64,000 nucleotides of DNA from Nymphalis io (lineage: Eukaryota > Arthropoda > Insecta > Lepidoptera > Nymphalidae), in assembly GCF_905147045.1 (NCBI RefSeq), contig NC_065888.1:8251001-8315000 (forward strand). The letters are read 5' to 3'. Every line of letters starts with the position of its first letter. Position 1 is the stretch's first letter. Position numbers and translations under genes: made by a program. The notes under the pieces are model-generated. The model ran no database searches. It was not told where the DNA came from and saw only the letters and a program-made list of their open reading frames with translations. Shown here piece by piece: positions 44,041 through 56,430 of the stretch.

Positions 44041-46560
44041 TTTTATCATTAGTTAGCTATGGTAATAAAGACTTTCGTATTCATACCGGCTTATATGGAG
44101 TTTATATTTGTCAAAAATACTGAAAAGTAACTTAAACACTCAGTATAACTGATATAATAAAAAAGTATATTTATATTTATTGCATTCGATTTTTATTTGT
44201 ATCTTATTTTGTGACAATTAAATACTGCGACTATTATTGTCGATTGTTACTTTCGTCCCCAGAGAGCAAAAGTAACGTTGTTAAAGTAGCACCGTTATTC
44301 CTTAATTTTTTTTAGTGTTCTTCCAGTGGGCATTGACTTCTTAGCTTCATTTCTTTTTTGTTTTTATACTTCTTAATTCTTCTAAATTCAGCTCGTCTTG
44401 GGGTTAAAAAACATTGTTTGTGAAATATTTAGTTGTGATCAACTAGGACATGAGTTACTTTTGTCTCCTTTGTGTTACATATACACACAAAAATCCAGAA
44501 CAATGAATACACGCATACAAAATAAATTCATAATAATAAATAAATATATTTGTGATATGATTGTGTCAAAGCGAATGGATGAAATGTATTACATATATTT
44601 TTTATTAAGATAACATTTAGACACACTTAAAAACGAATGCATTAAACGAAACGAATACATTAACTTTTAATGTAAGTGCCATAATTACAGACTATAATTC
44701 TTATCATCATATTTTTTACGCTAAAATATAACTAAAAGCTAGTTCATCTAGCATTGCGGTATAGTTGGGATAGAGCTTGAACGTTTAAGACTCTACTTGA
44801 CTTTTATCAAGATTGATGGCTTGAGACGACATACTGGTGTTCTACATGTAATAAGTACTTTTCTTAGGAACTATGCGTCATTTTTAGACATACATATTTG
44901 TTTAATTCAATATTAGCTTACGTACATTTTTATTAGAACTAAAACGGGTTTTCACTATGAATAAAAAAAAAGATAGTTATACAATAGATAAAATATTTTA
45001 TGATATTGTTTTTGTGTATTTTTTTATAACTTTGCGTTAAATTTAGTAATAAACTGAAATTATTAAAAAAATAACTTTGTCTAATTCATGTTCAAATACA
45101 ATGTTGCGCACATTGTATTTGAACATGAGTATACCAATACCAATTTTTTATTACTGTTGCTTAATATTATATAATTATGATTAATCATCTTACATATCTA
45201 AAGATGCTCTGTGGTTATCACTTTGTAGTTCACAGAGATTAGACTCTGCAGTTGAGAAGATCTATTGATTTAGTAAATTAGAAGTAGCAACAGTTACGCG
45301 GTAAAAGCTGACTGGTGGCAGCCCATTAGTGTTCTCGCTAATTAAGACTAAACAGGCAAAATCCTAGCTACGTCGCTATTTGCTCGCCAACGTCGAGCCC
45401 TTCTACTAACAATATCGTTAGTAATTTACTTTACATTCAGTAATTGCGGAATGGATAGATTCTGTTAAACTACAGTATTAATCTACCAATTTTATTTATT
45501 ACCATTTATACAATTATTTTGTCTCAATTACTTTTAGTTATTTGAATTAACCTTATTTTGAAACAAAATTTTGCTAATGAAATTTGATCATAGTTAGTCT
45601 CTGCATATTAAAAATAATAATAATAATGTACGCCTGGTTGTTCTGTGAATTAGACTATAGTAGGTTCTAATTTGAGCCAGTCACTTCTCCAGTTGAGTCT
45701 TTATTAATTACTTTACAATATTGAGGGTTCAAATTATAGTTATAATCTAAGATTGACTACAATCCGCTTTTTTTTTATTTCAGCTTTCTTACTGATTTAA
45801 ATTATAAAGAATAACATTTGATACATTTCTTGTAAATCCAAATTGTTTAAAAATTTTCCTCCGTACATTTGTCACGTTCTTCGTATCTTGATGTTCGATT
45901 TCATAGCTATCTGTAGAACTGTATGAATAATTCAAACAAAGTGTTGCGTGAAAGAGTCTCAAAGGGAAGACGGGCTCCTATTAGAGTTTAAAATTGCCAG
46001 CTCGGGGTTCTTGTTCCACGGCGACGTGCGATTCACTTTAAAATGATATTTGTAGTAAGTACATATTCTAAATATCTTTCAATATTATATACATTTTTTA
46101 ATGTTTATTTTATCTATACTTATTTAATATTCCGTAGATGTTAATTATATAATAAGAAAATATATTAAAGTCGATAATTTTTAAGGGTGTATACTTTTTT
46201 TTCTTAAAATTCATATCATATTTTTTTGAAATTCATACAAATACTTATATCTGTATTTTATACATATGCAATATGCAAAACTTTATTCTTAGAACTACTA
46301 TTTAGTATTATAATATATTACATTTATCCGGAATTCCAATCCAATCCTTATAAATAATATGATAAAAATAATTAAAGTTCAGAATGAAAATAATTACTTC
46401 ATAAATCATTTCCGCTTATGTATGCGGTCCATTGAATATGGAGATACAGTACTTTGATTATCCCATTTTTCTTTATTTAATATTCAATTTCGTTTTAGTA
46501 TTAGTTATTGCACACCTGTAAATAAATATGAGTTGTATTGTTAAAAGTGTGTAATCATAT
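44041..46560. other. AT-rich sequence with GC-richer patches
   Basis: Patches at 45295-45410 (GCTACGTCGCTATTTGCTCG, with CTCGCTAATTAAGAC) and 45960-46040 (TTCCACGGCGACGTGCG) match no repeat here. TAATTA is a homeodomain-type core, but this is common by chance at this AT content. A perfect hairpin is listed separately. No gene is seen; the 71-codon frame at 44398-44613 is AT-driven. Confidence 0.35.
45086..45128. repeat. Perfect 19-bp-stem hairpin
   Basis: Left arm TCATGTTCAAATACAATGT (45086-45104), loop TGCGC, right arm its exact reverse complement (45110-45128). The arms are not low-complexity, so chance origin is unlikely. Confidence 0.92.
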
Positions 46561-46567
46561 ATTACAA

Positions 46568-46722
46568 CTAGTTTCGACCAGCGGCTTCTTTGTCCTTTTC
46601 TGTACTCTAAATTCGTGTATGCTAAATTTCATGATGATTGATTGAGTAGTTAAGACGTGAAAGCGTAACAAACAAACAAATATACAAACAAACTCACTTT
46701 CGCATTTATAATATAAGTAAAA
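46568..46722 (-). mobile_element. Short Helitron-like element, degraded
   Basis: The complement ends AAGCCGCTGGTCGAAACTAG before a host T and begins near ATTATAAATGCGAAAGTGAG, matching the start of the 12.6 kb element. It has a GTTTGTTTGTTACGC-type block and a TTTCATGATGATTG stretch. About 155 bp and non-coding. Confidence 0.4.
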
Positions 46723-46784
46723 ATAATACGTAGCGGCTGAACGTGTGACGCTTGACCTAAGCCGTGTGCTAACACTAGGGACTT

Positions 46785-46980
46785 TTCATATACTTAATTT
46801 ATTTTTATGATTAATCTCGCCATTTAAGGAAAAAATCGTGAAGGAACCTGCATTTGTCAGAAAAAAATTGCCACATGTGTATCCACCAATTCGTATTAAC
46901 GTAGTGGAAAAAGCTCCAAGCCTTCACGTCGAGAGGAAAGGAGACCTTTGTCCAGTAGTGGGACACTTACATACTTTTAC
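46785..46980 (+). mobile_element. SINE1 3' part
   Basis: AATCGTGAAGGAACCTGCAT, TTGCCACATGTGTATCCACC, GTGGAAAAAGCTCCAAGCC and GTCCAGTAGTGGGACACTTA follow SINE1 order. The tRNA-like head is lost. Confidence 0.75.
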
Positions 46981-47039
46981 TTTAATAATAATACGTGGCG
47001 AGTAAAGCCCTTCCCATCCTTAAAATAAACTTAAAATAT

Positions 47040-47195
47040 ATCGATTCAGAATCAAAATATTCTTGTTTCAAATAGGCTCTAATAAATACTATTATTATAT
47101 TAATTAATTTAATTAAATGTAAAGCTACCAACGGTGCAGAATGTAGATTCTACCGAGAAGTACCGACAAGAAATTCAATAGTTACTGTTTTCCAC
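47040..47195 (+). repeat. LINE-3'-end-like dispersed repeat
   Basis: TCAGAATCAAAATATTCTTG, then CAAATAGGCTCTAATAAAT and CTACCAACGGTGCAGAATGT, AGATTCTACCGAGAAG and CAAGAAATTCAATAGTTACT. I recognise this block order as a frequent lepidopteran repeat that behaves like a LINE 3' end. Only one copy is present here, so the family cannot be defined from the window. Confidence 0.5.
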
Positions 47196-48344
47196 CAATT
47201 AAATTACATACGTATGTTAATTAAATACAACTTATATTTATGTAATATTTATATTACAAAGTAAGTATATATAACAGCTTAAATAATTTTATCGCCAAAT
47301 TACCCACTGAAGTTTTGTAGCGAAAATGTGGTCATCGTCACTACGGCGAAAACTAATTGAATAATGTAAAAAGTATACTCCATTATGGTTTCCCACAGGA
47401 CATTACAGAAAAGGACAGCCAAATAATAATGTTCTACCGACCCACTAACAAATTACTGGGAAAACCATTTGCGTACCTGTAGGCGTATGTGACTGTTAAA
47501 TTAATCAACTCGCCGCATTTGTTACGTTTCAGATTATAACACTATTATGTAAAGTGAATTGCTTTTATAATGACTTGATTTCGACTTAATTACGGTTTTC
47601 AACTTCCATTATATAATAAAAGACACATTTCTAATTCCCCAATCTCACGTCGCTTTAATTTTCACTTTTCTTCTATTATTGAATTATTTATAACATGAAC
47701 ATTAAATTTGCGCTTGCCCCGCCGCTAATTTATAATAAAACCTTACTTTAATATTGTGTATAGTACTTTAGGTATAGTGGTTTAGTAGTATTATCAGTTG
47801 GGCGTTACAAAAAAAAACGTCTCCTCATATATTATTATAGATTAAAGTGAGGTCGTGGAAATGTGGTAATGTAAGTTAAAATATTTTTGGATAAGTCAAA
47901 GTACGTGAGAGAAAATTAAATATTCCGTTTGATGGTCACTTTATCCGTAGTGAGCACATTAATGGGCCAGACAATATGACAGCGCTATCGCTTCTTACAT
48001 CTCGTTAGTTTTGCGCAGCTGCTACGTATAATCCTGAACAAACTACGAAACTCGAATACCTTTTATTTATCTTTCTGTTTCACCGATATTGCGCTCTGTT
48101 TTATTTGCAACGTTCTGGATTTAATGTCAATATTGAAGTCAAAACTGAAAAAGTTATATTTATTAATTTTTTACAGATCGTATTTATTTTAATTAAAAAA
48201 TGCTGAGTATGAATATATCACGCGTAAAACTTTATTAAGAAGGTTTATTGGAAACATTTATAATTCGTCGTAAAATAATGAAGTAAAAGCAATTATTTAC
48301 TGGTCTTTTAAAAATCGTGTAATATTAAGTAAAAGAGCCCAAGA
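47196..48344. other. AT-rich sequence with no recognised feature
   Basis: Unique AT-rich DNA. No reading frame or family blocks. Confidence 0.5.
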
Positions 48345-48935
48345 TGTTCCAGCGGGTAGAATTTTAACCGATGATTGTTGAAAATAAGAAAGCACATCTA
48401 TTTCAAGTGCTTAATTTGTGTTTATAATTCATGTACTAGGTAGTAGTTTGACTGCTACGTTGGTCTAGTAGCTTGAGGTAAAGCCGCAGACCCGGAGGTC
48501 ATTGGTTCAATTCCCAGGTCGGGCCAATAAAAAGTTATTGGGTTTTTCTGTCAGAAAATTCTCAGTAGCAGCCCGGAGTCCCGAAGTTAGAAGTGTGTAC
48601 ACTCCTGTGCCTCGGAAAACACGTAAAAACACGTCCTGCGCCTAAACACTTTCCGGTTGTGTTGGATTGCCGTCCAATCGGATTATGAGAGTTAGGGAAT
48701 AAAGAGTGCACCTGTGTTTGCGCACACACTTGTGCACTTTAGTATCTCCTGCGTAGTTGGCTAATCTCTCTTGAGATTGGCTGCCGAAGCCGAAATTGGT
48801 CCAGAGGACATTAATATTATTATTATTACTTGGTAGTGAAGGCTAACATCAAGAGAAAAACTGCATGTGACGGATGAAAAGTTGCCACTAACCCGCATTA
48901 GAGCAACAATTTGATATTCAAGCTTCAACTTTTTT
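48345..48935 (+). mobile_element. SINE1 relic interrupted by SINE2
   Basis: The SINE1 5' part is 48345-48444 (GCCCAAGATGTTCCAGCGGG, TTAACCGATGATTGTTG, GTGCTTAATTTGTGTTTATA). The 3' part resumes at 48827-48935 (GGTAGTGAAGGCTAACATC, ACTGCATGTGACGGATG, CGCATTAGAGCAAC). The break holds a SINE2 and is flanked by the duplicated SINE1 sequence TACTAGGTAGT / TACTTGGTAGT. SINE1 was therefore here first. Confidence 0.8.
48445..48826 (+). mobile_element. SINE2 copy nested in SINE1
   Basis: Near full-length, from ACTGCTACGTTGGTCTAGTA through B box GGTTCAATTCCCAGG and the TTTTTCTGTCAGAAAATTCT block to GGTCCAGAGGACATTAATAT and an (ATT)n tail. Flanked by an 11-bp TSD with one mismatch (48434-48444 and 48827-48837). 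The head is preceded by six bases (AGTTTG). The low divergence contrasts with the battered host SINE1. Confidence 0.88.
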
Positions 48936-50064
48936 TTCATTAACACATATTCTTTATTGCTTTTTTAAAAGTTCACAAAATCTGATAACTATAATTTAAA
49001 AGACGTCTTAAAACAAATTAAACATAAAAAAAGTAAAATAAGAGTAAGATAAGAGTAAAACATATTTTATTATCATTTATGTAACTGAGATGAATTACGC
49101 AGAGATTCATTTTTGAAAATATCTACAATTAAGCAAAATTATTACAATTGGTCAGTGTCTGACTACATAAATTTTTATACCCCTTGATTTTATGAATGCC
49201 TACTAAATATTATACTTTAGATTGAAAAGCCTTTTCAATAAATAAATATGATATTTAATTGCAACAGTAACACGGATAAAAGTTAAATCGCCCGGAAGAG
49301 CCCAAGCAAACCAAAACTCCTTTCATACCATCTTAACCTTCCTTTTAAAGATTAATACTGTACGTTGCTGTATTTTGGTTTGATAATAGAGGAAACAATC
49401 GTAATTACAGATATAGCATCTTAAGAGGAGCATGGTGCCGTGCATGGTGACTCATGCACGGCGCACAAAGTGATTTATACTTTTATCAGTGCCATGGCCA
49501 TTTTCTCATATATCATTCTAAAATAATTAAAAATAAAAATAATGAAGAAGTATATTTGCTTGTACGGAATTGACAAAAGCAAAATGTACGGAAAAATCTA
49601 TTAATTTGATCAGTAATCGATGCCATAATTTTTTACGTGTCACATGTTTGAAACTTAACGCTTTATGTTGGGACGCTCTTGAATAACGCTTAGTAGACAA
49701 TTTTACTATTCGTAAGCGAAACGAACCGCTTCTTAGTACGAGTATATAGAAACAGGGCAAAAGTAAATTAAGCGTTATAAAATTTCTCAAATCATTCATT
49801 AAATATATAAGTATCGTAAGTATATAAGTACCATAATTATTAAAGTAGTTGTTTTTTTTTAATTGAACAGTTATTTCTTAAAGAAAAAACAAATATTTAT
49901 AGATAAATAAATATGACTTCTCTATCTAATAAAATGTCGAAAATTATTATTATCTAAGTAATAATTTAACATTAACATACATATAAGACTCCGTAAAATT
50001 TACTAAGCCGAGTGTTGTAGAAAGCCAATTTAAGTTTCAACTGTAATAAATGTAAATTTCATTT
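48936..50064. other. AT-rich sequence with a GC-rich hairpin
   Basis: The hairpin at 49435-49466 is listed separately. A 90-codon reverse frame (49527-49799) has no domain I recognise and unremarkable composition. No other feature. Confidence 0.4.
49435..49466. repeat. GC-rich 12-bp hairpin
   Basis: GTGCCGTGCATG (49435-49446), loop GTGACT, then CATGCACGGCGCAC (49453-49466), pairing over 12 bp with one bulged base. No T-run follows on either strand to suggest a terminator. It could fold in an RNA, but no transcript is evident. Confidence 0.75.
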
Positions 50065-50200
50065 TCGCAGACGTACTTAGTGTCCGCAGACTGTGAAGTT
50101 ACTCAGAACAAAGGCGAAGACGTTGAGTAAGCAAGTTGTGACGTCTAGTTGCGGTGCTTGACGTGTGTTGCGTCTTTTACAGCTAGATCGTTAGATGTTG
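50065..50200 (+). repeat. Family E copy 2
   Basis: TTTTCGCAGACGTACTTAGT, GTCCGCAGACTGTGAAGTTA, AGAACAAAGGCGAAGACGTT and GTGCTTGACGTGTGTTGCG align with the other two copies. The frame reads TYLVSADCEVTQNKGEDVE-stop, with TCGCAG in front as a possible splice acceptor. Confidence 0.55.
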
Positions 50201-52009
50201 TCCCATTATGTAACATGTCTTGATTTATTTTAATTATCACGTAGAATCGCTTGATTCTGATGTTTTATATTAAATTATTAAAGTATTTATAAAATACTTT
50301 CATAATATTTGAAAATACATGTATAATATTTTTGCTATCTTTCAAAGTTTCAGTACATGAGTCACTGCATGTATCTTAAGATAAATAAATATAGAAAATG
50401 ATTTCAAAATAACCTTTTATTCAGCGGCCATTTGTAATAAATTCCCATTTTTGAAATAATTGATTATATTGTTAACAATAGGGTGCAAAATTTTTACACA
50501 ATCCTTTATATAAAACGAATTAAAAAGCTAGTGCTTTGCAAAGGTTTTATTGGGTATAAAAAAGGTTTATTGAACTATAAGTACGTTTAAAATTCAGTGT
50601 ATATCATTTCGATACGGCGTTAAAGTTTTTTTATTTAACGTGTCACTCAGTTTCGCGCCATAAAAAGAATATTATTTGCTTAAAATTTTACTACACTGCC
50701 TTATTCAAAAACAAATTTGCTTGTGACGGCCGAATAACTAACTCTTTTTGAAACTTCGGCAGACGTGCTGGGAAACTATATACAGAGTTTGTTTAGAAGC
50801 CTCAAAATAATTATTTTATAGTTGAATAGAAATACTATTACATCATTTTAATATGACCTAATCTGTGGAAATGAGATTTTTTATGAAAAACATCAATAAT
50901 AATCAAATAAATATATTTCAAAACTATGAATGTAAAATTCAATTAATTTTAAATTTAATTAAAATCAGGATGCCATCCAATTATTTGTCGTGTTGGACCG
51001 AAGTGTCTGGCACTGCAATTGAATTCTTACTCTGTAGAAGGTTAAAAATCTTTCGCATAACCTTTGATAAAGCATTCCGTCCCTTATATAATATTACAAT
51101 TCAAAGCAGTCTCACTTCAGTTCTCTAATAGCACGAAGGCTTGTTTATTTGTACAAGCAACAATGCGGCCGAGATCAAAGAACTTCTACGGAATTAATTC
51201 GCGAAGGCTCCCTTTACCCCACGCTGTTTAACGGCTCCTGGACCTTAAGAGATTTTCTAAATATTTCCTTCATCTTACAACGTTTTAATAATGTTGATGT
51301 CAAGTAATGATAAATACAGGTACGATATTGCTATGAGTATCATTATGTATAGTAAATAAATAAATATTTACCTTTATGTAATTTACGGACGGTAAACTAA
51401 GCGAGAGAAACATATTTATATAATTAAACTTCATATTAATTGGAATGGTGGTAAACGAATAATATTTTTTAACAGAATAAGTAGATGCTAAGTACATTTT
51501 CATTTTTACAAGTATACAACGTAGATTGTTAACACATTATAAAATTTAACTAAGTATATACAATTTAACTAATTAACTAAAAAAATAAAGTACTAAGTTC
51601 AAATACTCTTCTGTAAATGTAAAACCAAGTATTTTGTGGTTTTGGACGTATTCAACCTTTTTTATATAAATCTGAGTTGTTTGAACTATTGTTCTTAAAG
51701 ATGACCGAAACATGAGTAACATCTAATAGCTGGAAGATCAATATTGGGCTTAAGAACAAAAATAAGAAAAAAATATATCATAGGAGCATCTTGATGTATA
51801 TAAAGAAAATTTTGTTGTAAATTTTTTAGATCAGATTCTGGTGTACATGAATGCACACCACCTCAAAACATATTACGCGGTAATTATGACATTTATAAAA
51901 CTCTTAAATCAACATGATCAAGAACGGTAGGATGAAAGAACATAATGTTTATCATGATTATGAATTCCTTAGGTACTGAGTGTGTGTACAAATATATATA
52001 TATTAAAGA
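50201..52009. other. AT-rich sequence with no recognised feature
   Basis: Positions 50970-51240 are somewhat GC-richer (CCATCCAATTATTTGTCGTG, CCCTTTACCCCACGCTG). An 87-codon frame at 50865-51128 crosses it without a recognisable motif. Not called. Confidence 0.4.
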
Positions 52010-52680
52010 GAAGGCAAATGACTTTACTCCACCTGATGACCAGTACATTCCTTCTAATGATCTGCATTAGCCGTCCCCGCCTTGCTGACCCGCTAAATGC
52101 CTTCTCACGCCTCGTTTGGCGGAACCCAAGTTATACGAGGAGGGGAACACGTATCCTGGTTAAGTCCATCTCTTAGTGCGCAATGGAATTGATGTCACAG
52201 TAATACGGAGGCATCTAAAGCCAACACGCGTAGATTTGTGAAGGAAAGGGGAAACCGGAATTAGAGGATTAATTCCTCAGAGCACTCGCCGTGACAATCG
52301 ATAGACAGCGCTCTGCGCCGCATCTCTCAACACAATTGTAAAGGCTCAAGGGTGTTTGTGAGCCTTACATCGCCAATAATGCGAACTGCACGTCGCTACA
52401 ACCAACCCATGGCCTCCTGTAGGTACTTATTGGAGCCATTCCAAAGGTGCGAGTAATATTCAAAATAAAAGCGTACCGTCGTTTTGTACAACAGGCACAG
52501 TTGTTGTGACATGAACCTGTTCAGAACTCCGAGTTTCCATAAGGGTATTTTTATAACAGCCTCGATATAATCACTTGGATTAAGGTCGCACCGAACATGG
52601 GATGGCAATTCTGCTTTGTTACACCAGCGTGCCACAGAGGGCAGGAAAAGGGGAAACTTTTACGCTGTGAAAGCGCATAC
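52010..52680 (-). pseudogene. Decayed second copy of the CR1-like LINE
   Basis: Shares the 3' end and C-terminal coding region of the 42.1-44.0 kb element: CAAATGACTTTACTCCACCT, GAATTGATGTCACAGTAATA, TTCCTCAGAGCACTCGCCGT and GCACGTCGCTACAACC. The reverse frame at 52396-52635 translates RCDLNPSDYIEAVIK and QQLCLLYKT, equivalent to RCDLSPRDYIEAVIK and QQLCLLYKT in the better copy. Small deletions and stops break it, and it is 5'-truncated near 52680. Older than the 42 kb copy. Confidence 0.8.
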
Positions 52681-52689
52681 TCATTTAGC

Positions 52690-52845
52690 AATGAGTTTAT
52701 TTTACAATTTACAAATGTAATATAATTTTAAATATTGGAGTGTCATAATACACTATTTATACTCAGCGCGGAAATCGAGCCCGCAACCCCGTAGCGGAAG
52801 GCAGGGTCAATGCTAGCGGCGCCAACAGGAGAGTCGAATTATAAA
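52690..52845 (-). repeat. Family D tRNA-like SINE relic
   Basis: The complement runs CTCCTGTTGGCGCCGCTAGC, ACCCTGCCTTCCGCTACGGG, GTTGCGGGCTCGATTTCCGC, then GTATAAATAGTGTATTATGA and an AT-rich tail. GGGCTCGATTTCC is B-box-like. It abuts the truncated LINE directly. I recognise the sequence type as a dispersed lepidopteran repeat but cannot name it. Confidence 0.5.
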
Positions 52846-55800
52846 AAATCGAATGCAGCCTAGCGCATAATCGCGTGGTTTGTTCCTTTATTTGCCTACA
52901 ATGTTTTAATATATTATATTAAAAAATTCCTATTATCTGCTAAGCTATTAGTTTCGTTTCGAGATAATCAGAATAATCAAGTGATATCTAAAACAAATAC
53001 TTGCTCTGTAAGTTTGCGAAAATTTGTTTATCCGATCTACATTTAAATATTGTTCTTAAAACTATAACCACAAGTGTAAACTTTGCGATACATCTCTAAT
53101 AAAATAATTCTATTAGCGTCATCTACAGTATTATAACATGCACATTTAACATTATTGTTAACATTGTTCTTGAGAAGTCTTTATTCACAACTGACCGACT
53201 GAAGTCGATTAAGATCCCGTCTCCTTTAATGCGATTAATTTAGCTTTATAGCTAGTAATAAATTTACCCTTCAGTCACAAACTGTTTGTATGTAGGTACC
53301 TATATGGCACAGCTTTATTCGCAATTTCACGAAAGTCTTTGTAGAGTCAAACACCAGATCGGGCCGTTAAAAAATTGTAAAAATATAGTTTTATATATAA
53401 TATATTATAGTAATTTCTTAAATATATATTTTTTATATTTATATATTTCATAATTTCTATTATTAAATCCGACACTTGTTCGCTCAACTTTTTCATAATG
53501 CAAATCTAGCGCATCACTGTGCCCCAGTAAGCCGGAACACGCGTTAATTCCCTGAGGGCTTTTATTCAAAACTTGCTTATGCCATGCTTTGTTTACAGAG
53601 CGAGCTCAAACTTCATTGAATATATTGATCAATTCAGTCGCCAACCTGATAGCACATTGCAGGAGCTAATTGAAAAAACTTTAATTTTATTCATTAACTA
53701 GACATACATCCCGGCTTCGAACGAGTGGAATGAAGGTCTACAAACGTTTTTATTGAAGACCAAACATACAAAGACAAAAAAACAGATATGGAAGAACCTT
53801 TTTGGATGTACATAGAGCAACTCACAAAATTTTCATCACAATCGTATCAAAAGCATAGAGGACAATCATAAAAACATTCAATTTTAATTATATATGAGAT
53901 AGATAGAAGAAAAAGATTGACTTAATTGATTGAAAAACCCAAGCATAGTGATAATCAAAATGTAAAATACTTATAAATAAAAAATGCTAATTTCAAGATA
54001 GGACTAATCCGACATAAAAATATATTTATTTTACATATCATTGAGAATGATTATAGACTATTGTTAGGATTATATCAAATGATTATAAAGTAATAAATTG
54101 CCTAGAGTCTTATCCCAATATCTTTGACAAGGCTACGTGTGAGAAGGGCCTATGTCAAATATCTCTGTAATAATTAACACGTAAATAGTTTATACTTATA
54201 TATAATATTAAGGTAAATAAACAAGACAAAACACATATCGTGTCAATTAAACAACTATACAATCATCATTGTCACGCTAAACACAGGAAGAAGCAATAAA
54301 GCAGTAAGAAAATGTAAACGATTCAGTGACAAATACAAGTTAAAAATATAATTTATTTATAAACAATAATATAATTACTAATATAAATGAATTATATTTT
54401 AAGTAATAATTAATTATAACAGAAACAATAATATACAAATATATATCTAACATTTGTGAATTGAATAATTTAAAAAGCATGGCTTACAGTCGGTGAATAA
54501 GCTAACTTGAGCCCGGTAACAAGCTCGGCCTGACAAAGGGCACAGGGAGATTATAAAAGACACTGAATCTGACGTTTGATTTACTTTGTAAAGTTCAAAA
54601 TAAATACTTGGCAAATTTTTACCTTTAATTACGTACATAAGGTTCTTTCCTAATTCAATGTTTTATCCATTCAAAAACCTCAAATAAACATAATAGCTCT
54701 CAAGTTAGTATTAGACAGGTAAGAAAACGTAATCGGCCTAATGTAGCTTGTGGTCTCGAGTCACTTTTTTAATTTCTCTAAGAAATCTAGACTGGTTTTT
54801 CTTTAATTTACTACGGTGATTTTTTTATATTCTGTTAAACATTAGCAACTAGAACTAAATAATTTCTAAATAAACTCAAATAGTTTCTTAAATATATTCT
54901 TAATTTTTTGTTACAATTTAGACATAAATACTGCGAACCTATCTAAACTACCAAAAATTAGTGATTAAAGTAATTTATAAATATTTCTTATTATTAGCAT
55001 TTCATTTATGTTATTTTGTTTTCTCATATTCATTGGTTTTGTTATAATTTATAAATAAGTATATCGTAATATTTTTCTGTTAAGTGGTAACTGTAACTAA
55101 CTGTGATTTAAAATTTTTAAGTTGGCAGCATGGTTTTTTTTAAAAAGGCGGTAAAAAAGAGTTGTAAAGCATGGAGGGATATAATAAATCGCTGCCGAGT
55201 TGGATTTTTGTTTTTTTTTTTTTTTAAATTTATAATCAGTATTGTTCACGCGCCACCACCGTCTACCATAATACTATTCCTTGCATGAAACTAATAAATT
55301 GTAGTTATTTATTTATTGTACTATAAGTCAGTGGCTATGAGATGTATTGTTACAACTATCGCTAGGTGATTAATTGCAGATTGCGGTTAGGTTTGCGTCT
55401 GGCGGCGCACCTTTACTATTCTAACATGGAATTATTGATATCATTTCGTACTACAGTTACAACAATACATAATACGAAAGTAAAATCTTAAAACATTATT
55501 AGGTTTCTTACAAATAGTACCTACTTAGATTTATATAATTGTAATAAAATTCTACTTTAAATGTGATCTTCATTCATTTTTCCACAAGTAAAATACAGCA
55601 GACATTTTTTTTATAAATATCTGGAAATCTCATGGTCCAAATTGCATTGCATACGGCAATTTTTATTCAAAAATCACAAAATTATTTTATTATTTATTCC
55701 AATTTTTTATATTTTGTTGCAAACATCGTCGGAGATATATACCTAGAAATATAAATATTTGGTACAATTACCTGTTACAGTTTTGCGAACGATCACTTGG

Positions 55801-56224
55801 TAAATACCCAAATTGACGAAAAATTTCCTACCAACTTTATAACAATTTTTTAACATTCTTAAAACATCTATTATTATATATAATTTTCATATCAAATGCG
55901 TTAGTAAAATACAAGATTCAACTTAAAAATAATATTTTAGAATATAGCAGAGGATTACTTAATTACAAAACTAAAATGTAATTTATTTATCAATCAAAAT
56001 ACGCAATACAAAAAAATTAAACTAATTTAAATTTATTAGCCTATTGCAGTCGATTCAATTAGACAAAGTCAACAGTCATCGTACTCGTATTTAGTTTATA
56101 GATTTGATTAAATTACGCTTTAACAAATATTTGCTTCGATTGAAAATGTATATTCTCTTATAATCAACATTTATGTAAAAAGAACTAACAGACCGTAAAT
56201 ATCCTACTGATGTGAAAAATGCCT
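52846..56224. other. AT-rich sequence with poly(T) and a small repeat-like block
   Basis: About 3.4 kb with no gene. Notable items: AT-rich low complexity at 53385-53450, a long T-run at 55208-55225, and the block 55365-55412 (TTAATTGCAGATTGCGGTTA, GCGTCTGGCGGCGCACC), which resembles an inverted segment at 4.85-4.90 kb. Confidence 0.4.
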
Positions 56225-56430
56225 CTATTATTTATGGGAAAGCTTGAAGTATAATTTCCCTCCAATGCGGTTTTTTGGAATACACACAGAAATTCCGGCT
56301 CACAAATTTTCTCACTATATTTTCCTTCACCACATAACACGAAATGAAATTATAAACAAATAAGCCCAAACCTTATTGTTCTTAGTTGGTTGCACCCGCA
56401 ATCTCTGTTTAAGATCCAAGTGATTTATCT
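56225..56430 (-). mobile_element. SINE1 relic
   Basis: TTTCCCTCCAATGCGGTTTT, TTTTCTCACTATATTTTCCT, TCACCACATAACACGAAATG, AAATTATAAACAAATAAGCC and TCTGTTTAAGATCCAAGTG follow minus-strand SINE1 order at high divergence. Confidence 0.6.
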
